Assembly: GCA_934692295.1 (NCBI GenBank)
Contig: CAKUTL010000018.1
Span: 1 to 26,982 of the forward strand
Reading direction: 5' to 3'
DNA from: an uncultured Candidatus Melainabacteria bacterium
GTDB taxonomy: Bacteria > Cyanobacteriota > Vampirovibrionia > Gastranaerophilales > Gastranaerophilaceae
DNA: 26,982 bases
The notes beneath the pieces are model-generated. The model saw nothing but the letters and a program-made list of their open reading frames with translations, ran no database searches and was not told the origin of the DNA. Position numbers and translations under genes: made by a program. Shown here in pieces: positions 8,170-14,504 of this stretch. Positions within the stretch are counted from its first letter, which is position 1; each line of letters starts with the position of its first letter.

Positions 8170-9279
8170 ATGAACATCATCAATTTACATGATAAAAATT
8201 TATTTTATATCGGTGGAGTTGTCAGAGATAAGATTTTAGGGAAAGAAAACTTTGACATCGACATTACATATCAAGGAAATGCAATTGAGTTTTCTAAATC
8301 AATTCCCAATGCTAAAATTATGAAAATAAACGAACCATTTGGAACTGTAAGAATAGAACTAGACGGAAAAGAAATTGATATAGCTTCAACTAGAGGGGAA
8401 ACCTATCCGCAAAAAGGGCATCTTCCAGTTGTAAAAAACATCGGATGCTCTTTAAAAGAAGATGTTCTAAGACGAGATTTCACCATCAACGCAATGGCGG
8501 AAAACACCTTAACTGGTGAAATCGTTGATTACACAAATGGTCTTGAAGATATAAAAAATAAAACCTTAAGAGTTCTTCATGATGAAAGTTTTATCGATGA
8601 CCCAACGAGAATTTTAAGAGGACTAAAATTTTCTGTACGCTTTGGATTTGAACTCGATGAACATACAAAAAAACTTCAAGATGAATACCTAAATAATATT
8701 AATTACGAAATGTCATACAAAAGACTAAAAAAAGAACTAATAGAAACTTTTGACCTAAATTCATCACTTGCGTTTGAAAAATTTATCACACAGAAAATTT
8801 ATAAACTAATTTCACCAAACAACAAAAACATAAAGTTTGATTTTGAAAAAATTAGAGAAATTGAAAACCTTGTAAAAACATACAAACCTCAAAACGTATG
8901 GATAATTTATGTAGGATTACTTCCAGATATTTCATCACTACCTTTAACTAAACAAGAAAAGAAAATTATAGATGATTATAAAAAACTTCAAACATTAGAT
9001 TTCTCAACAGATTATAAAATATACAAAAATTTTAAAGAAATTGGCGACGAATCAATAATTATGTTCTCATATATTAATACGCCTCTTGCATTGAAATATC
9101 TTGAAGAATTAAAAGATATAAAAATTCAAACCACAGGAAAAGATTTGACAAATTTAGGAATAAATCCATCACCGGAATATCAAAAATGTTTTGATTATAT
9201 TTTGAGAGAAAAATTAAAAAATCCTGCCCTTTCAAAAGAGCAGGAAATTGAACTTGTAAAAAAATATTTTCAAATCTAA
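8170..9279 (+). CDS. cca: CCA tRNA nucleotidyltransferase (class II)
   Basis: Adds or repairs the 3' CCA end of tRNAs. 369 residues. The class II nucleotidyltransferase head carries G-G-V-V-R-D at 15-20 and the catalytic D29-x-D31; the nucleotide-selecting R-R-D-F-T-I-N-A-M-A motif is at 101-110; D-P-T-R-I-L-R at 144-150 and the following R-F-G-F complete motif D/E. The C-terminal half is divergent and helical. No HD phosphohydrolase domain. The sequence cannot by itself separate a full CCA enzyme from a partial one that adds only CC or A, or from a poly(A) polymerase. Start at 8170 has no properly spaced Shine-Dalgarno, consistent with a leaderless mRNA. Its 3' end contains the terminator of the convergent neighbour. 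Confidence 0.88.
   Translation: MNIINLHDKNLFYIGGVVRDKILGKENFDIDITYQGNAIEFSKSIPNAKIMKINEPFGTVRIELDGKEIDIASTRGETYPQKGHLPVVKNIGCSLKEDVLRRDFTINAMAENTLTGEIVDYTNGLEDIKNKTLRVLHDESFIDDPTRILRGLKFSVRFGFELDEHTKKLQDEYLNNINYEMSYKRLKKELIETFDLNSSLAFEKFITQKIYKLISPNNKNIKFDFEKIREIENLVKTYKPQNVWIIYVGLLPDISSLPLTKQEKKIIDDYKKLQTLDFSTDYKIYKNFKEIGDESIIMFSYINTPLALKYLEELKDIKIQTTGKDLTNLGINPSPEYQKCFDYILREKLKNPALSKEQEIELVKKYFQI
9211..9245 (-). terminator. Terminator of the solute-binding protein gene, embedded in the cca coding region
   Basis: Read on the minus strand, arms TCCTGC (9245-9240) and GCAGGA (9227-9222), extended inward by CTTT/AAAG pairing, are followed at once by TTTTTTAATTT. It lies 37 nt past the stop codon of the minus-strand gene and inside the last 25 codons of cca, where it encodes L-K-N-P-A-L-S-K-E-Q-E. 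Confidence 0.8.
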
Positions 9280-9281
9280 AA

Positions 9282-10067
9282 TTACTTTATTCCGTAAGTT
9301 TCTTGGATTTTACGTAAATTCCCATTATGAGTTTCTATTTCTATAATATTATTTACGGCCCTAATTAATTCTTTTGACTCTTTTCCCTTTCGGAACGCTA
9401 CTGCATAAGGTTCTTTAGAATAACGTTTTGGCAATAATTCCACACTGCTATCCTTTAATGCCAATCCAAGCAAAATAGTATCGTCAGAAACAATTGCATC
9501 AGCCTTACCGATTTTCAATGCTCTATACGCTTCCGGATATGTCTTATAACCTCTTATCCCAACATTTGGAACAGCGGAACGCAAACTTCTTTCACTTGTA
9601 GAGCCAAATACAATAATTGCTTTTTTACCGTTTAAATCCCTCAAAGATTTTATTGGCGAACCTTTTCTAACAAGCATTGCCTGCCCTGCTGTATAGTATG
9701 GGACAGAAAAATCTAAAATTTCTTGACGTTTCGGAGTTACAGACATTGTTGCAACAATCATATCCACATCACCGGAATATAGTTTCATCATTCTATCTGA
9801 TGCCGTTACGGGAATAAATTTAACCTTTTTATCACTGCCTAAAAGACCTCTTGCAATAATTCTTGATAACGCTGCATCATAACCGGAAAAACTTCCCTTT
9901 TTGTCATAATATCCAAACGGATAAGTATCAGTTTTAACTCCAACGAGCAAAACATCACGTTTCATAATATTATCAAGATCAGTTGTTGTCGTAACCTCTT
10001 CCGCCTTTTTGCCACATCCGCAACAAACAAGCATTATGAGCATAAACATTGCAATTATCTTTTTCAT
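9282..10067 (-). CDS. Family 3 extracellular solute-binding protein (amino-acid type), probable lipoprotein
   Basis: 261 residues. The N-terminus is a lipoprotein-like signal (hydrophobic stretch 4-14, then C-C-G-C-G-K-K), although the lipobox is not textbook and the lipidated cysteine could be C16 or C18. The mature part is a complete SBP_bac_3 domain: the opening V-L-L-V-G-V strand, P-F-G-Y-Y-D, the G-Y-D-A-A-L-S-R ligand segment, M-I-V-A-T-M-S-V-T-P-x-R, and the closing Y-A-V-A-F-R-K-G strand. Such proteins deliver polar amino acids or related solutes to an ABC importer. No permease or ATPase gene is adjacent, so it is an orphan here and must work with a transporter encoded elsewhere or act as a sensor. 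AAGGGGA precedes the ATG by about ten bases. Confidence 0.87.
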   Translation of the reverse strand: MKKIIAMFMLIMLVCCGCGKKAEEVTTTTDLDNIMKRDVLLVGVKTDTYPFGYYDKKGSFSGYDAALSRIIARGLLGSDKKVKFIPVTASDRMMKLYSGDVDMIVATMSVTPKRQEILDFSVPYYTAGQAMLVRKGSPIKSLRDLNGKKAIIVFGSTSERSLRSAVPNVGIRGYKTYPEAYRALKIGKADAIVSDDTILLGLALKDSSVELLPKRYSKEPYAVAFRKGKESKELIRAVNNIIEIETHNGNLRKIQETYGIK

Positions 10068-10091
10068 CAGAACGTATCCCCTTTTTGAAAT

Positions 10092-10119
10092 ATAATACCA
10101 AACAAAATAAACAAGTCAA
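10092..10119 (-). promoter_or_regulatory. Promoter of the solute-binding protein gene
   Basis: TTGACT (10119-10114), 16-base spacer ending in TGG, TATTAT (10097-10092): near-consensus with an extended -10. Divergent from the aroK promoter within a 92-bp gap. Confidence 0.75.
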
Positions 10120-10139
10120 AAAGATTAAGTATTTTTATT

Positions 10140-10153
10140 TTTTACGTTAAAAT
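10140..10153 (+). promoter_or_regulatory. Leaderless-type -10 promoter of aroK
   Basis: TTTTACGTTAAAAT with TAAAAT at 10148-10153 and six bases to the ATG at 10160; no Shine-Dalgarno in between (AATTTT only). Nearly identical to the cca element. Confidence 0.6.
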
Positions 10154-10159
10154 AATTTT

Positions 10160-10672
10160 ATGAAAAAGATAACACTTATTGGAATGATGGGTTCCGGAAA
10201 AACCACCCTAGGGAAAATCTTATCTGAAAAAACAAACGTTTCGGCTATCGATATTGATGAATTGATAGAACAGAATGAAAATTCGACAATTACTGATATA
10301 TTTAAAACCCAAGGGGAAGAATATTTCCGAAAAATTGAAGCTAAAACAATTAAAGAATTGATAAATTCAACCAATCCACAAATTTTATCCCTCGGAGGAG
10401 GAACTTTCGAAAATGAACAAACCCGAGAACTTTTATTAAACAATTCGGTTGTGATTTATTTAGAAACAACACCCGTTGAGATTTTAAATAGAATACAAAA
10501 AACGAACAACCGCCCACTTTTAAAAAACAATATGACAATCGAAAAAATAAACGAAATAATCACCAAAAGAAAAGATAATTACAATCTTGCACACCACAAA
10601 ATATTGACAGACGGCAAAACTCCGTCTAAAATTGCAGAGGAAATTTTAGGAGCTTTAGGATGGAAAAATTAG
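10160..10672 (+). CDS. aroK: Shikimate kinase
   Basis: Phosphorylates shikimate to shikimate 3-phosphate with ATP, a cytoplasmic step of the shikimate pathway. 170 residues, normal for the family. Walker A G-M-M-G-S-G-K-T-T at 8-16, D31-x-D33 for magnesium and shikimate, R57 in E-x-x-x-F-R for shikimate, G-G-G at 79-81, and the lid arginine R118 in N-N-R-P-L-L. The reading frame overlaps aroB by 13 bases, so the two are translated as a coupled pair. The start has no Shine-Dalgarno and follows a -10 element at leaderless spacing. Confidence 0.95.
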   Translation: MKKITLIGMMGSGKTTLGKILSEKTNVSAIDIDELIEQNENSTITDIFKTQGEEYFRKIEAKTIKELINSTNPQILSLGGGTFENEQTRELLLNNSVVIYLETTPVEILNRIQKTNNRPLLKNNMTIEKINEIITKRKDNYNLAHHKILTDGKTPSKIAEEILGALGWKN

Positions 10673-11733
10673 ACGTAAATATTTTAGAAAAAAATACTTA
10701 TTATCCTATCTACATCTCAAATGAAAATCTTGAAAACTTGAAAGACAAAATTCTTCAAGAAATTGGAGATACAAATTATATCGTCATTTTCAGCCAAAAA
10801 GTTTACAAATTATATTCTAAAATTCTAAATTTTCAAAAAGCCAAAACTCTTATCCTGAAAGATGGAGAAACCGAAAAGAATTTTAAAAATTACACAAAAA
10901 TTTTAGATTTTGCACTCTCTCAAAAACTAACCAGAAAAGATGCAATTATTGCAATCGGCGGGGGAGTAATCGGAGATTTGGCAGGTTTTTCTGCCTCTAC
11001 ATATATGCGAGGGATAAAATTTATCCAAGTTCCTACAACACTGCTTGCATCAACTGATAGCTCAGTTGGAGGGAAAACCGCAATTAACACAAAATACGGT
11101 AAAAATTTAGTCGGAACTTTTTACCAACCCAATGCCGTTTTTATCAATGTAAATTTCTTGAAAACACTTGATGAAAGACAATTCAAAAGCGGACTGGGCG
11201 AAGTTGTAAAATACGGATTGATAGAAAAAACTTGCCCGATAGAAGATTCTCCGAACTTGATAAATTTTCTAAATGAGCATAGCGAAAAAATTCTCTCAAG
11301 AGATATTTTAACCCTCCAAGAACTCATAAAAATCTGCATTTCACTAAAAATTGCAGTAGTAAAAGCGGATGAAAAAGAAGGAGGTTTGAGAAAAATCTTG
11401 AACCTCGGACACACCTTCGGACACGCAATTGAGAATATCACAAAATACAAAAAATTCACCCACGGCGAATGTGTTGCAGAAGGGGTAAATTTAGCTCTTG
11501 ATTTTGCATTCAAGCAAGGTTTAATCGACAAGGGTTACAAATTTTTATGCGAAGATTTGATTAAAAAATTCGGATTTAAACCTATTCCAAAATTTGACAA
11601 ACACAAGATGGTCAAAGCAATGTTAACCGACAAAAAAGCAGAAGATAACTACATTGTATTCATACTTCCAACAGACTATACAGAAGTAAAAGGATACAAA
11701 TTTACCCCTGACGAACTTTTGAAATTATTATAG
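10660..11733 (+). CDS. aroB: 3-dehydroquinate synthase
   Basis: Converts DAHP to 3-dehydroquinate, the second step of the shikimate pathway, using NAD and a divalent metal. 357 residues. The NAD-binding G-G-G-V-I-G-D segment is at 100-106, followed by the R-G-I-K-F-I-Q-V-P-T-T-L-L-A block and D-S-S-V-G-G-K-T. The metal ligands are E181 (G-L-G-E-V-V-K-Y-G), H251 (N-L-G-H-T-F-G-H-A) and H268 (T-H-G-E). The ATG lies within the last codons of aroK, with GGAG about ten bases upstream. No terminator is visible after it. Confidence 0.95.
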   Translation: MEKLDVNILEKNTYYPIYISNENLENLKDKILQEIGDTNYIVIFSQKVYKLYSKILNFQKAKTLILKDGETEKNFKNYTKILDFALSQKLTRKDAIIAIGGGVIGDLAGFSASTYMRGIKFIQVPTTLLASTDSSVGGKTAINTKYGKNLVGTFYQPNAVFINVNFLKTLDERQFKSGLGEVVKYGLIEKTCPIEDSPNLINFLNEHSEKILSRDILTLQELIKICISLKIAVVKADEKEGGLRKILNLGHTFGHAIENITKYKKFTHGECVAEGVNLALDFAFKQGLIDKGYKFLCEDLIKKFGFKPIPKFDKHKMVKAMLTDKKAEDNYIVFILPTDYTEVKGYKFTPDELLKLL

Positions 11734-11745
11734 ATTAAAAACGTC

Positions 11746-11774
11746 TTGCTATCTTAAAAAATATATGTTAGTAT
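11746..11774 (+). promoter_or_regulatory. Probable promoter of the HxlR-type regulator
   Basis: TTGCTA (11746-11751), 17-base spacer, TAGTAT (11769-11774). The -10 is inside the left arm of an 8-bp inverted repeat, as expected of an autoregulated promoter. Confidence 0.45.
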
Positions 11775-11807
11775 AAATTTAGATTATAGTAACCAAAAGA
11801 TACTAAC
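11767..11807. promoter_or_regulatory. Inverted repeat, candidate HxlR operator
   Basis: Perfect 8-bp arms GTTAGTAT (11767-11774) and ATACTAAC (11800-11807) separated by 25 bases, between the -10 box and the ribosome site of the regulator gene. The spacing of about three helical turns suits binding by two dimers or a bridging dimer. Inferred from position only. Confidence 0.4.
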
Positions 11808-11816
11808 GAGGGATAT

Positions 11817-12161
11817 ATGGAGAAAAAGAGCTTACCAAAGTGTCCAATTGAAGCCACACTGCAAATGACAGGTTGCAAATGGAAAATTTTAATTATTCGA
11901 GATTTACTCACAGGGACGAAACGCTTTGGTGAACTCAAAAAATCAGTATCAGGAATTACTCAAAAAGTCTTGACGAGCAAACTTCGAGAACTTGAAGAAG
12001 ATGGACTAATCGAACGTAAAGTTTACCCACAAATTCCACCAAAAGTAGAATACACCCTTACAGACGTTGGCTACAGTTTGCGTCCGGTCATTGATTGCCT
12101 AAAAGAATGGGGCAGAGATTACAAAAAATACACCAAACTTTTAGAAAAAATGAAAGGGTAG
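11817..12161 (+). CDS. HxlR-family winged-helix transcriptional regulator
   Basis: 114 residues. The family signature C-P-x-x-x-x-L-x-x-x-G-x-K-W is present near residues 8-23, followed by I-L-I-I-R-D-L-L, the R-F-G-E-L-K-K recognition region, T-Q-K-V-L-T-x-K-L-R-E-L-E-E-D-G-L-I and the wing with Y-T-L-T-D-V-G. The N-terminal cysteine of C-P-I is the redox- or electrophile-sensing residue in several HxlR members (for example YodB and HypR), so thiol or redox signals are plausible. The ATG follows GAGGG. No target gene is obvious: the next genes have their own promoter, and an oxidoreductase pair lies 2 kb downstream. Confidence 0.9.
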   Translation: MEKKSLPKCPIEATLQMTGCKWKILIIRDLLTGTKRFGELKKSVSGITQKVLTSKLRELEEDGLIERKVYPQIPPKVEYTLTDVGYSLRPVIDCLKEWGRDYKKYTKLLEKMKG

Positions 12162-12221
12162 ATTATTTTTTTTACAACTACTAAACTTCACACATATTTT
12201 CAAGGAATAAAAAATTTTTGC

Positions 12222-12250
12222 TTGACAAAGTGTTAGGCATGCCTTACAAT
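12222..12250 (+). promoter_or_regulatory. Consensus promoter of the DtxR/MntR-family regulator
   Basis: Perfect TTGACA (12222-12227), exact 17-base spacer, TACAAT (12245-12250). The whole spacer is occupied by a palindromic operator, so a bound repressor would block RNA polymerase. Confidence 0.88.
12231..12248. promoter_or_regulatory. Palindromic operator of DtxR/MntR type
   Basis: TGTTAGGCATGCCTTACA is symmetric in 16 of 18 positions with a perfect AGGCATGCCT core. The TTAGG half-site resembles those of the DtxR/IdeR family. It sits between the -35 and -10 of the regulator gene, implying metal-dependent autorepression. A closely similar site occurs at the other end of the two-gene unit. 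Confidence 0.8.
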
Positions 12251-12273
12251 AAATTTTACAAGAAAGGTTAATC

Positions 12274-12708
12274 ATGCAAAAAGAAGTTAAAAATCTATCT
12301 TCCGGTCTTGAAGACTATTTAGAAGCAATATATATATCACATATAAATAATGAACCATTGAAAGGTGCAGAATTAGCGAGAAAATTAAACATCTCAAGAG
12401 CATCTGTTTCAGAGGCATTGTCTAAACTTGTTGCAAAAGGCTTAATCAAATACAGCAGTTATGAAGCCATTGCGATTACGCAATCAGGAATTGACGAAGC
12501 AATGAAAGTTTATACAAAACACCACACCCTTGAACATTTTTTTGAAAAAGTTTTGGGAATTGAAAAAGCTGAAGCAAGCGAAAATGCGTGCAAAATTGAA
12601 CATATTGTTTCTCAAAATATCTTAGACGAAATGCAAGATTTTACCCAATTTTGTCAAAAACACACCGAAATATTAGAGCTTTACAAAAAGGAAAAATTAA
12701 ACAAATGA
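12274..12708 (+). CDS. DtxR/MntR-family metal-dependent transcriptional repressor
   Basis: 144 residues: an N-terminal winged helix (about 8-75; A-E-L-A-R-K-L-N-I-S-R-A-S-V-S-E-A-L recognition helix) and a metal-binding dimerisation domain, without the SH3-like third domain of DtxR; the length matches MntR. By spacing, D14, E17 and H83 match the MntR ligands D8, E11 and H77, while C106 replaces MntR E99, and E109 and H110 match E102 and H103. The site is therefore MntR-like with a DtxR-like cysteine, so manganese, iron or another metal remain possible. The gene controls itself through the operator in its promoter and is coupled to the next gene by an ATGA overlap. Confidence 0.92.
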   Translation: MQKEVKNLSSGLEDYLEAIYISHINNEPLKGAELARKLNISRASVSEALSKLVAKGLIKYSSYEAIAITQSGIDEAMKVYTKHHTLEHFFEKVLGIEKAEASENACKIEHIVSQNILDEMQDFTQFCQKHTEILELYKKEKLNK

Positions 12709-13715
12709 TAAAAATTTCAACGATTGGGAAATATTTAGACCAACCGCTATTAACAGCAAAAATTAACAAACAAGTTCCCGCAATACTCACCCTTGCAAGT
12801 TCAGGTTTTTTAGCAAAGGAAATTTACGAAACCCCAAAAGAAAACCGAAAGAAAAAGGGATTACAATTAGGAATAATTCTTGCAGCAACAACACTTTCCG
12901 CTGTTAACGCATCGAGAATTGCGTCGTTTTTAACCAAAAGACCAATGTCAAAAACCGTTAAACAAATTTCAAAAGACAATGAAAAAATAATATCAGAAAT
13001 TATCTCAGAAAACACTCTAAACAAAGATGTTACAAGTATTCTAAACAAAGCAAAAAATAAAATTCTTTCAATAAAAAATGTTGATATTTTGAATAAAAAT
13101 CTTTCCAGAAAAGACTTAAATAAACTTATTCCTGATCCGGAAAATATAACATCAAAAGATATTTTCAGAGAAATCGGCTGGCTATCAATTTTCGGAGCCG
13201 TTCCTGTAGCAGGTGGAATTGCAGGAGGAATTATTGCTGATAAAACAACTGAAAAACATTGGGGAAATAAAGTTTCAAATAAAATTAAAGAGGGATTATA
13301 CCAATATCTTGCGAATATTTTCATGTGCAACATCGGTGCAGGGGCAGCACTCGGAATCCTTGAAAAAATGAATATACGTTCAAAATCCGCAAGATGTATC
13401 GGAATGGTATCTGGTATAATCCTGACAGGTGTAATCGGAGGAAGTGCAATTGCAAATTATATTAGCAACAAATTTGTAAATCCTCTACTTTCAAAAAATC
13501 CGCAAAAAGAAACACGAACTCCTGAACTTTTAGATCTCGGACTTCACACAGACGATATTGCAACAGTTTCTTTATTGTCCGGATTGAAATGGATAGAACC
13601 TTCTCTTCCTTTACTGTACGCAGTTTCAGGTTATCGTGCTGGAATTGGGTATCGAAATAATAAAAATTCTCCTGATAAAGAAAAACAAAGTCATTTTTTA
13701 TACTCAAAGTGTTAG
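12705..13715 (+). CDS. Unknown membrane protein cotranscribed with the metal regulator
   Basis: 336 residues from the ATG at 12705, which overlaps the regulator's TGA (ATGA). The frame stays open 18 codons further up inside the regulator gene, but those codons are the shadow of that gene. Hydrophobic segments occur at about 24-40, 52-64, 159-177 (glycine-rich A-G-G-I-A-G-G), 206-222 and 230-252, and possibly near 290-310, so it is probably polytopic. A long charged helical stretch with many lysines lies at about 75-145. I do not recognise a transporter family or metal motif. Being coupled to a metal-responsive repressor and under its operator suggests a role in metal uptake, efflux or storage, which is inference from context only. 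Confidence 0.72.
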   Translation: MIKISTIGKYLDQPLLTAKINKQVPAILTLASSGFLAKEIYETPKENRKKKGLQLGIILAATTLSAVNASRIASFLTKRPMSKTVKQISKDNEKIISEIISENTLNKDVTSILNKAKNKILSIKNVDILNKNLSRKDLNKLIPDPENITSKDIFREIGWLSIFGAVPVAGGIAGGIIADKTTEKHWGNKVSNKIKEGLYQYLANIFMCNIGAGAALGILEKMNIRSKSARCIGMVSGIILTGVIGGSAIANYISNKFVNPLLSKNPQKETRTPELLDLGLHTDDIATVSLLSGLKWIEPSLPLLYAVSGYRAGIGYRNNKNSPDKEKQSHFLYSKC

Positions 13716-13728
13716 GCTTGCTTAACAC
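13709..13728. promoter_or_regulatory. Second DtxR/MntR-type palindrome
   Basis: A 20-bp inverted repeat, symmetric at 16 of 20 positions with six-base perfect ends GTGTTA/TAACAC, overlapping the stop codon of the membrane protein gene. From 13705 it shares 20 of 23 positions with the operator in the regulator promoter (from 12226). A TATACT at 13699-13704 could be a -10 whose start site the palindrome covers, although no -35 is seen. Confidence 0.6.
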
Positions 13729-13767
13729 AAAACCACACCTTATTTTTTACAACCCACAACTGTACAC

Positions 13768-13806
13768 AAGAGGCAACAAGTTTTACAACTCGCCTCTTTT
13801 TCTTTT
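13768..13806 (+). terminator. Rho-independent terminator of the regulator/membrane-protein unit
   Basis: Arms AAGAGGC (13768-13774) and GCCTCTT (13792-13798) with a 17-base loop, followed by TTTCTTTTTTATTT. The T-tract is the edge of a dispersed repeat. It could equally end a short RNA starting at the second metal operator. Confidence 0.75.
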
Positions 13807-13830
13807 TTATTTCGATGAAAAAAAAGAAAG
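13796..13830. repeat. Poly-pyrimidine/purine hairpin repeat, copy 1
   Basis: CTTTTTCTTTTTT, ATTTCGATGA, then a purine run able to pair back. The first 28 bases are identical to the reverse complement of 25501-25535. Confidence 0.7.
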
Positions 13831-13920
13831 GTTGGTCGGTGCAGCTACGCCGACAATAAAATTAGCTGGATTGCTTCGCATTCGCTCGCAATGACCGAAT
13901 TTGAAAAGAATTTTACGTAT

Positions 13921-13951
13921 TCGTCATTCTGAGAGGTAAACTGTAGAATAT
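13921..13951 (-). repeat. Inverted fragment of the 75-bp dispersed repeat with ATTCT/AGAAT hairpin
   Basis: Read on the minus strand it matches the end of the repeats at 20585-20659 and 25338-25413 (CTACRGTTTAC, then CTCAGAATGACG). On the plus strand ATTCT (13926-13930) and AGAAT (13945-13949) form the hairpin arms. Confidence 0.65.
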
Positions 13952-13965
13952 CACCCTTCACAAAA

Positions 13966-13999
13966 AACACCTCTTGACTGAGAGCAGCTATCAGGTGTT
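13966..13999. promoter_or_regulatory. 7-bp inverted repeat around the cupin promoter
   Basis: AACACCT (13966-13972) and AGGTGTT (13993-13999), perfect, with a 20-base centre; it encloses the -35 box and reaches the -10. Candidate operator for the cupin/flavodoxin operon. The binding protein is unknown. Confidence 0.35.
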
Positions 14000-14004
14000 A
14001 GAAT
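13974..14004 (+). promoter_or_regulatory. Promoter of the cupin-flavodoxin operon
   Basis: TTGACT (13974-13979), 19-base spacer, and TGTTAGAAT, an extended -10 ending at 14004. Predicted start near 14011, a 23-nt leader to the first ATG. Confidence 0.55.
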
Positions 14005-14033
14005 ATATTTGTACAGTTGACGGAGATTAGATT

Positions 14034-14504
14034 ATGAGAAAATTCTTATATCTACTGATTTTTAGTATATTTTTAACAGGAGGCAATTTAACTATGGCAA
14101 GTAATTTAGAACAACCATTTGCACAAGGTGAAATTAACCCTTATGGAAAATTTTTTACTGGAACAACTTATTTATCTAGAATGGTCGCAAAAGATGATAT
14201 TTGGAACTCATCTATTGCGAACGTAACCTTTGAACCAAACGCAAGAACTAATTGGCACGTTCATTCAGGTGGTCAAATTTTATTAGTTACGGCCGGCAAG
14301 GGGTTGTATAAAGAAGAAGGAAAACCTATCAGAATTTTACAAAAAGGCGATGTTGTGCAAATTCCACCGGATGTAAAACATTGGCACGGTTCTTATCCAA
14401 ATGAGTGGTTTGCCCACATTTCTGTTGAATCAAATATTCCAAATAACGAAACTACTTGGCTTGAACCGGTTAGTGATGAACAATACAAAAGTGAGGTAAA
14501 ATAA
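14034..14504 (+). CDS. Small cupin-domain protein with possible signal peptide
   Basis: 156 residues. The single cupin barrel shows motif 1 as T-N-W-H-V-H-S-G-G-Q (two histidines of a metal site) and motif 2 as P-P-D-V-K-H-W-H-G; the ending W-L-E-P-V-S-D-E-Q-Y is typical of the small cupins found with carboxymuconolactone decarboxylase-like proteins and reductases. Two starts are possible: the ATG at 14034 (GGAG eight bases upstream) adds a hydrophobic signal-like 20-residue N-terminus, and the ATG at 14094 has a stronger AGGAGG ten bases upstream and gives a cytoplasmic protein of 136 residues. Substrate unknown. The next gene starts directly after its stop codon. Confidence 0.85.
   Translation: MRKFLYLLIFSIFLTGGNLTMASNLEQPFAQGEINPYGKFFTGTTYLSRMVAKDDIWNSSIANVTFEPNARTNWHVHSGGQILLVTAGKGLYKEEGKPIRILQKGDVVQIPPDVKHWHGSYPNEWFAHISVESNIPNNETTWLEPVSDEQYKSEVK
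14078..14083 (+). promoter_or_regulatory. Internal AGGAGG Shine-Dalgarno within the cupin gene
   Basis: A full anti-16S match ten bases before an in-frame ATG at 14094. It lies inside the signal-like segment (codons T-G-G) and could drive a second, leaderless-peptide form of the cupin. Confidence 0.45.

Larger units (their letters stand above)
13716..14033. other. Intergenic region: operator tail, terminator, repeat fragments, cupin promoter
   Basis: No credible gene. In order it holds the end of the second metal-type palindrome, about 40 bp of unstructured AT-rich DNA, a terminator (13768-13806), a poly-pyrimidine hairpin shared with 25501-25535, a G-T-C-G-G-T-G / C-G-C-C-G-A-C hairpin near 13835-13855, a GATTGCTTCGCATTCGCTCG-type repeat piece near 13870, an inverted fragment of the 75-bp repeat with the ATTCT/AGAAT hairpin (13921-13951), and the cupin promoter. 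Confidence 0.7.

Noticed and set aside
13709..13894. Small 61-codon gene after the membrane protein
   Set aside because: It starts in the palindrome with GTG, runs through the terminator and repeat DNA, and has no ribosome site.
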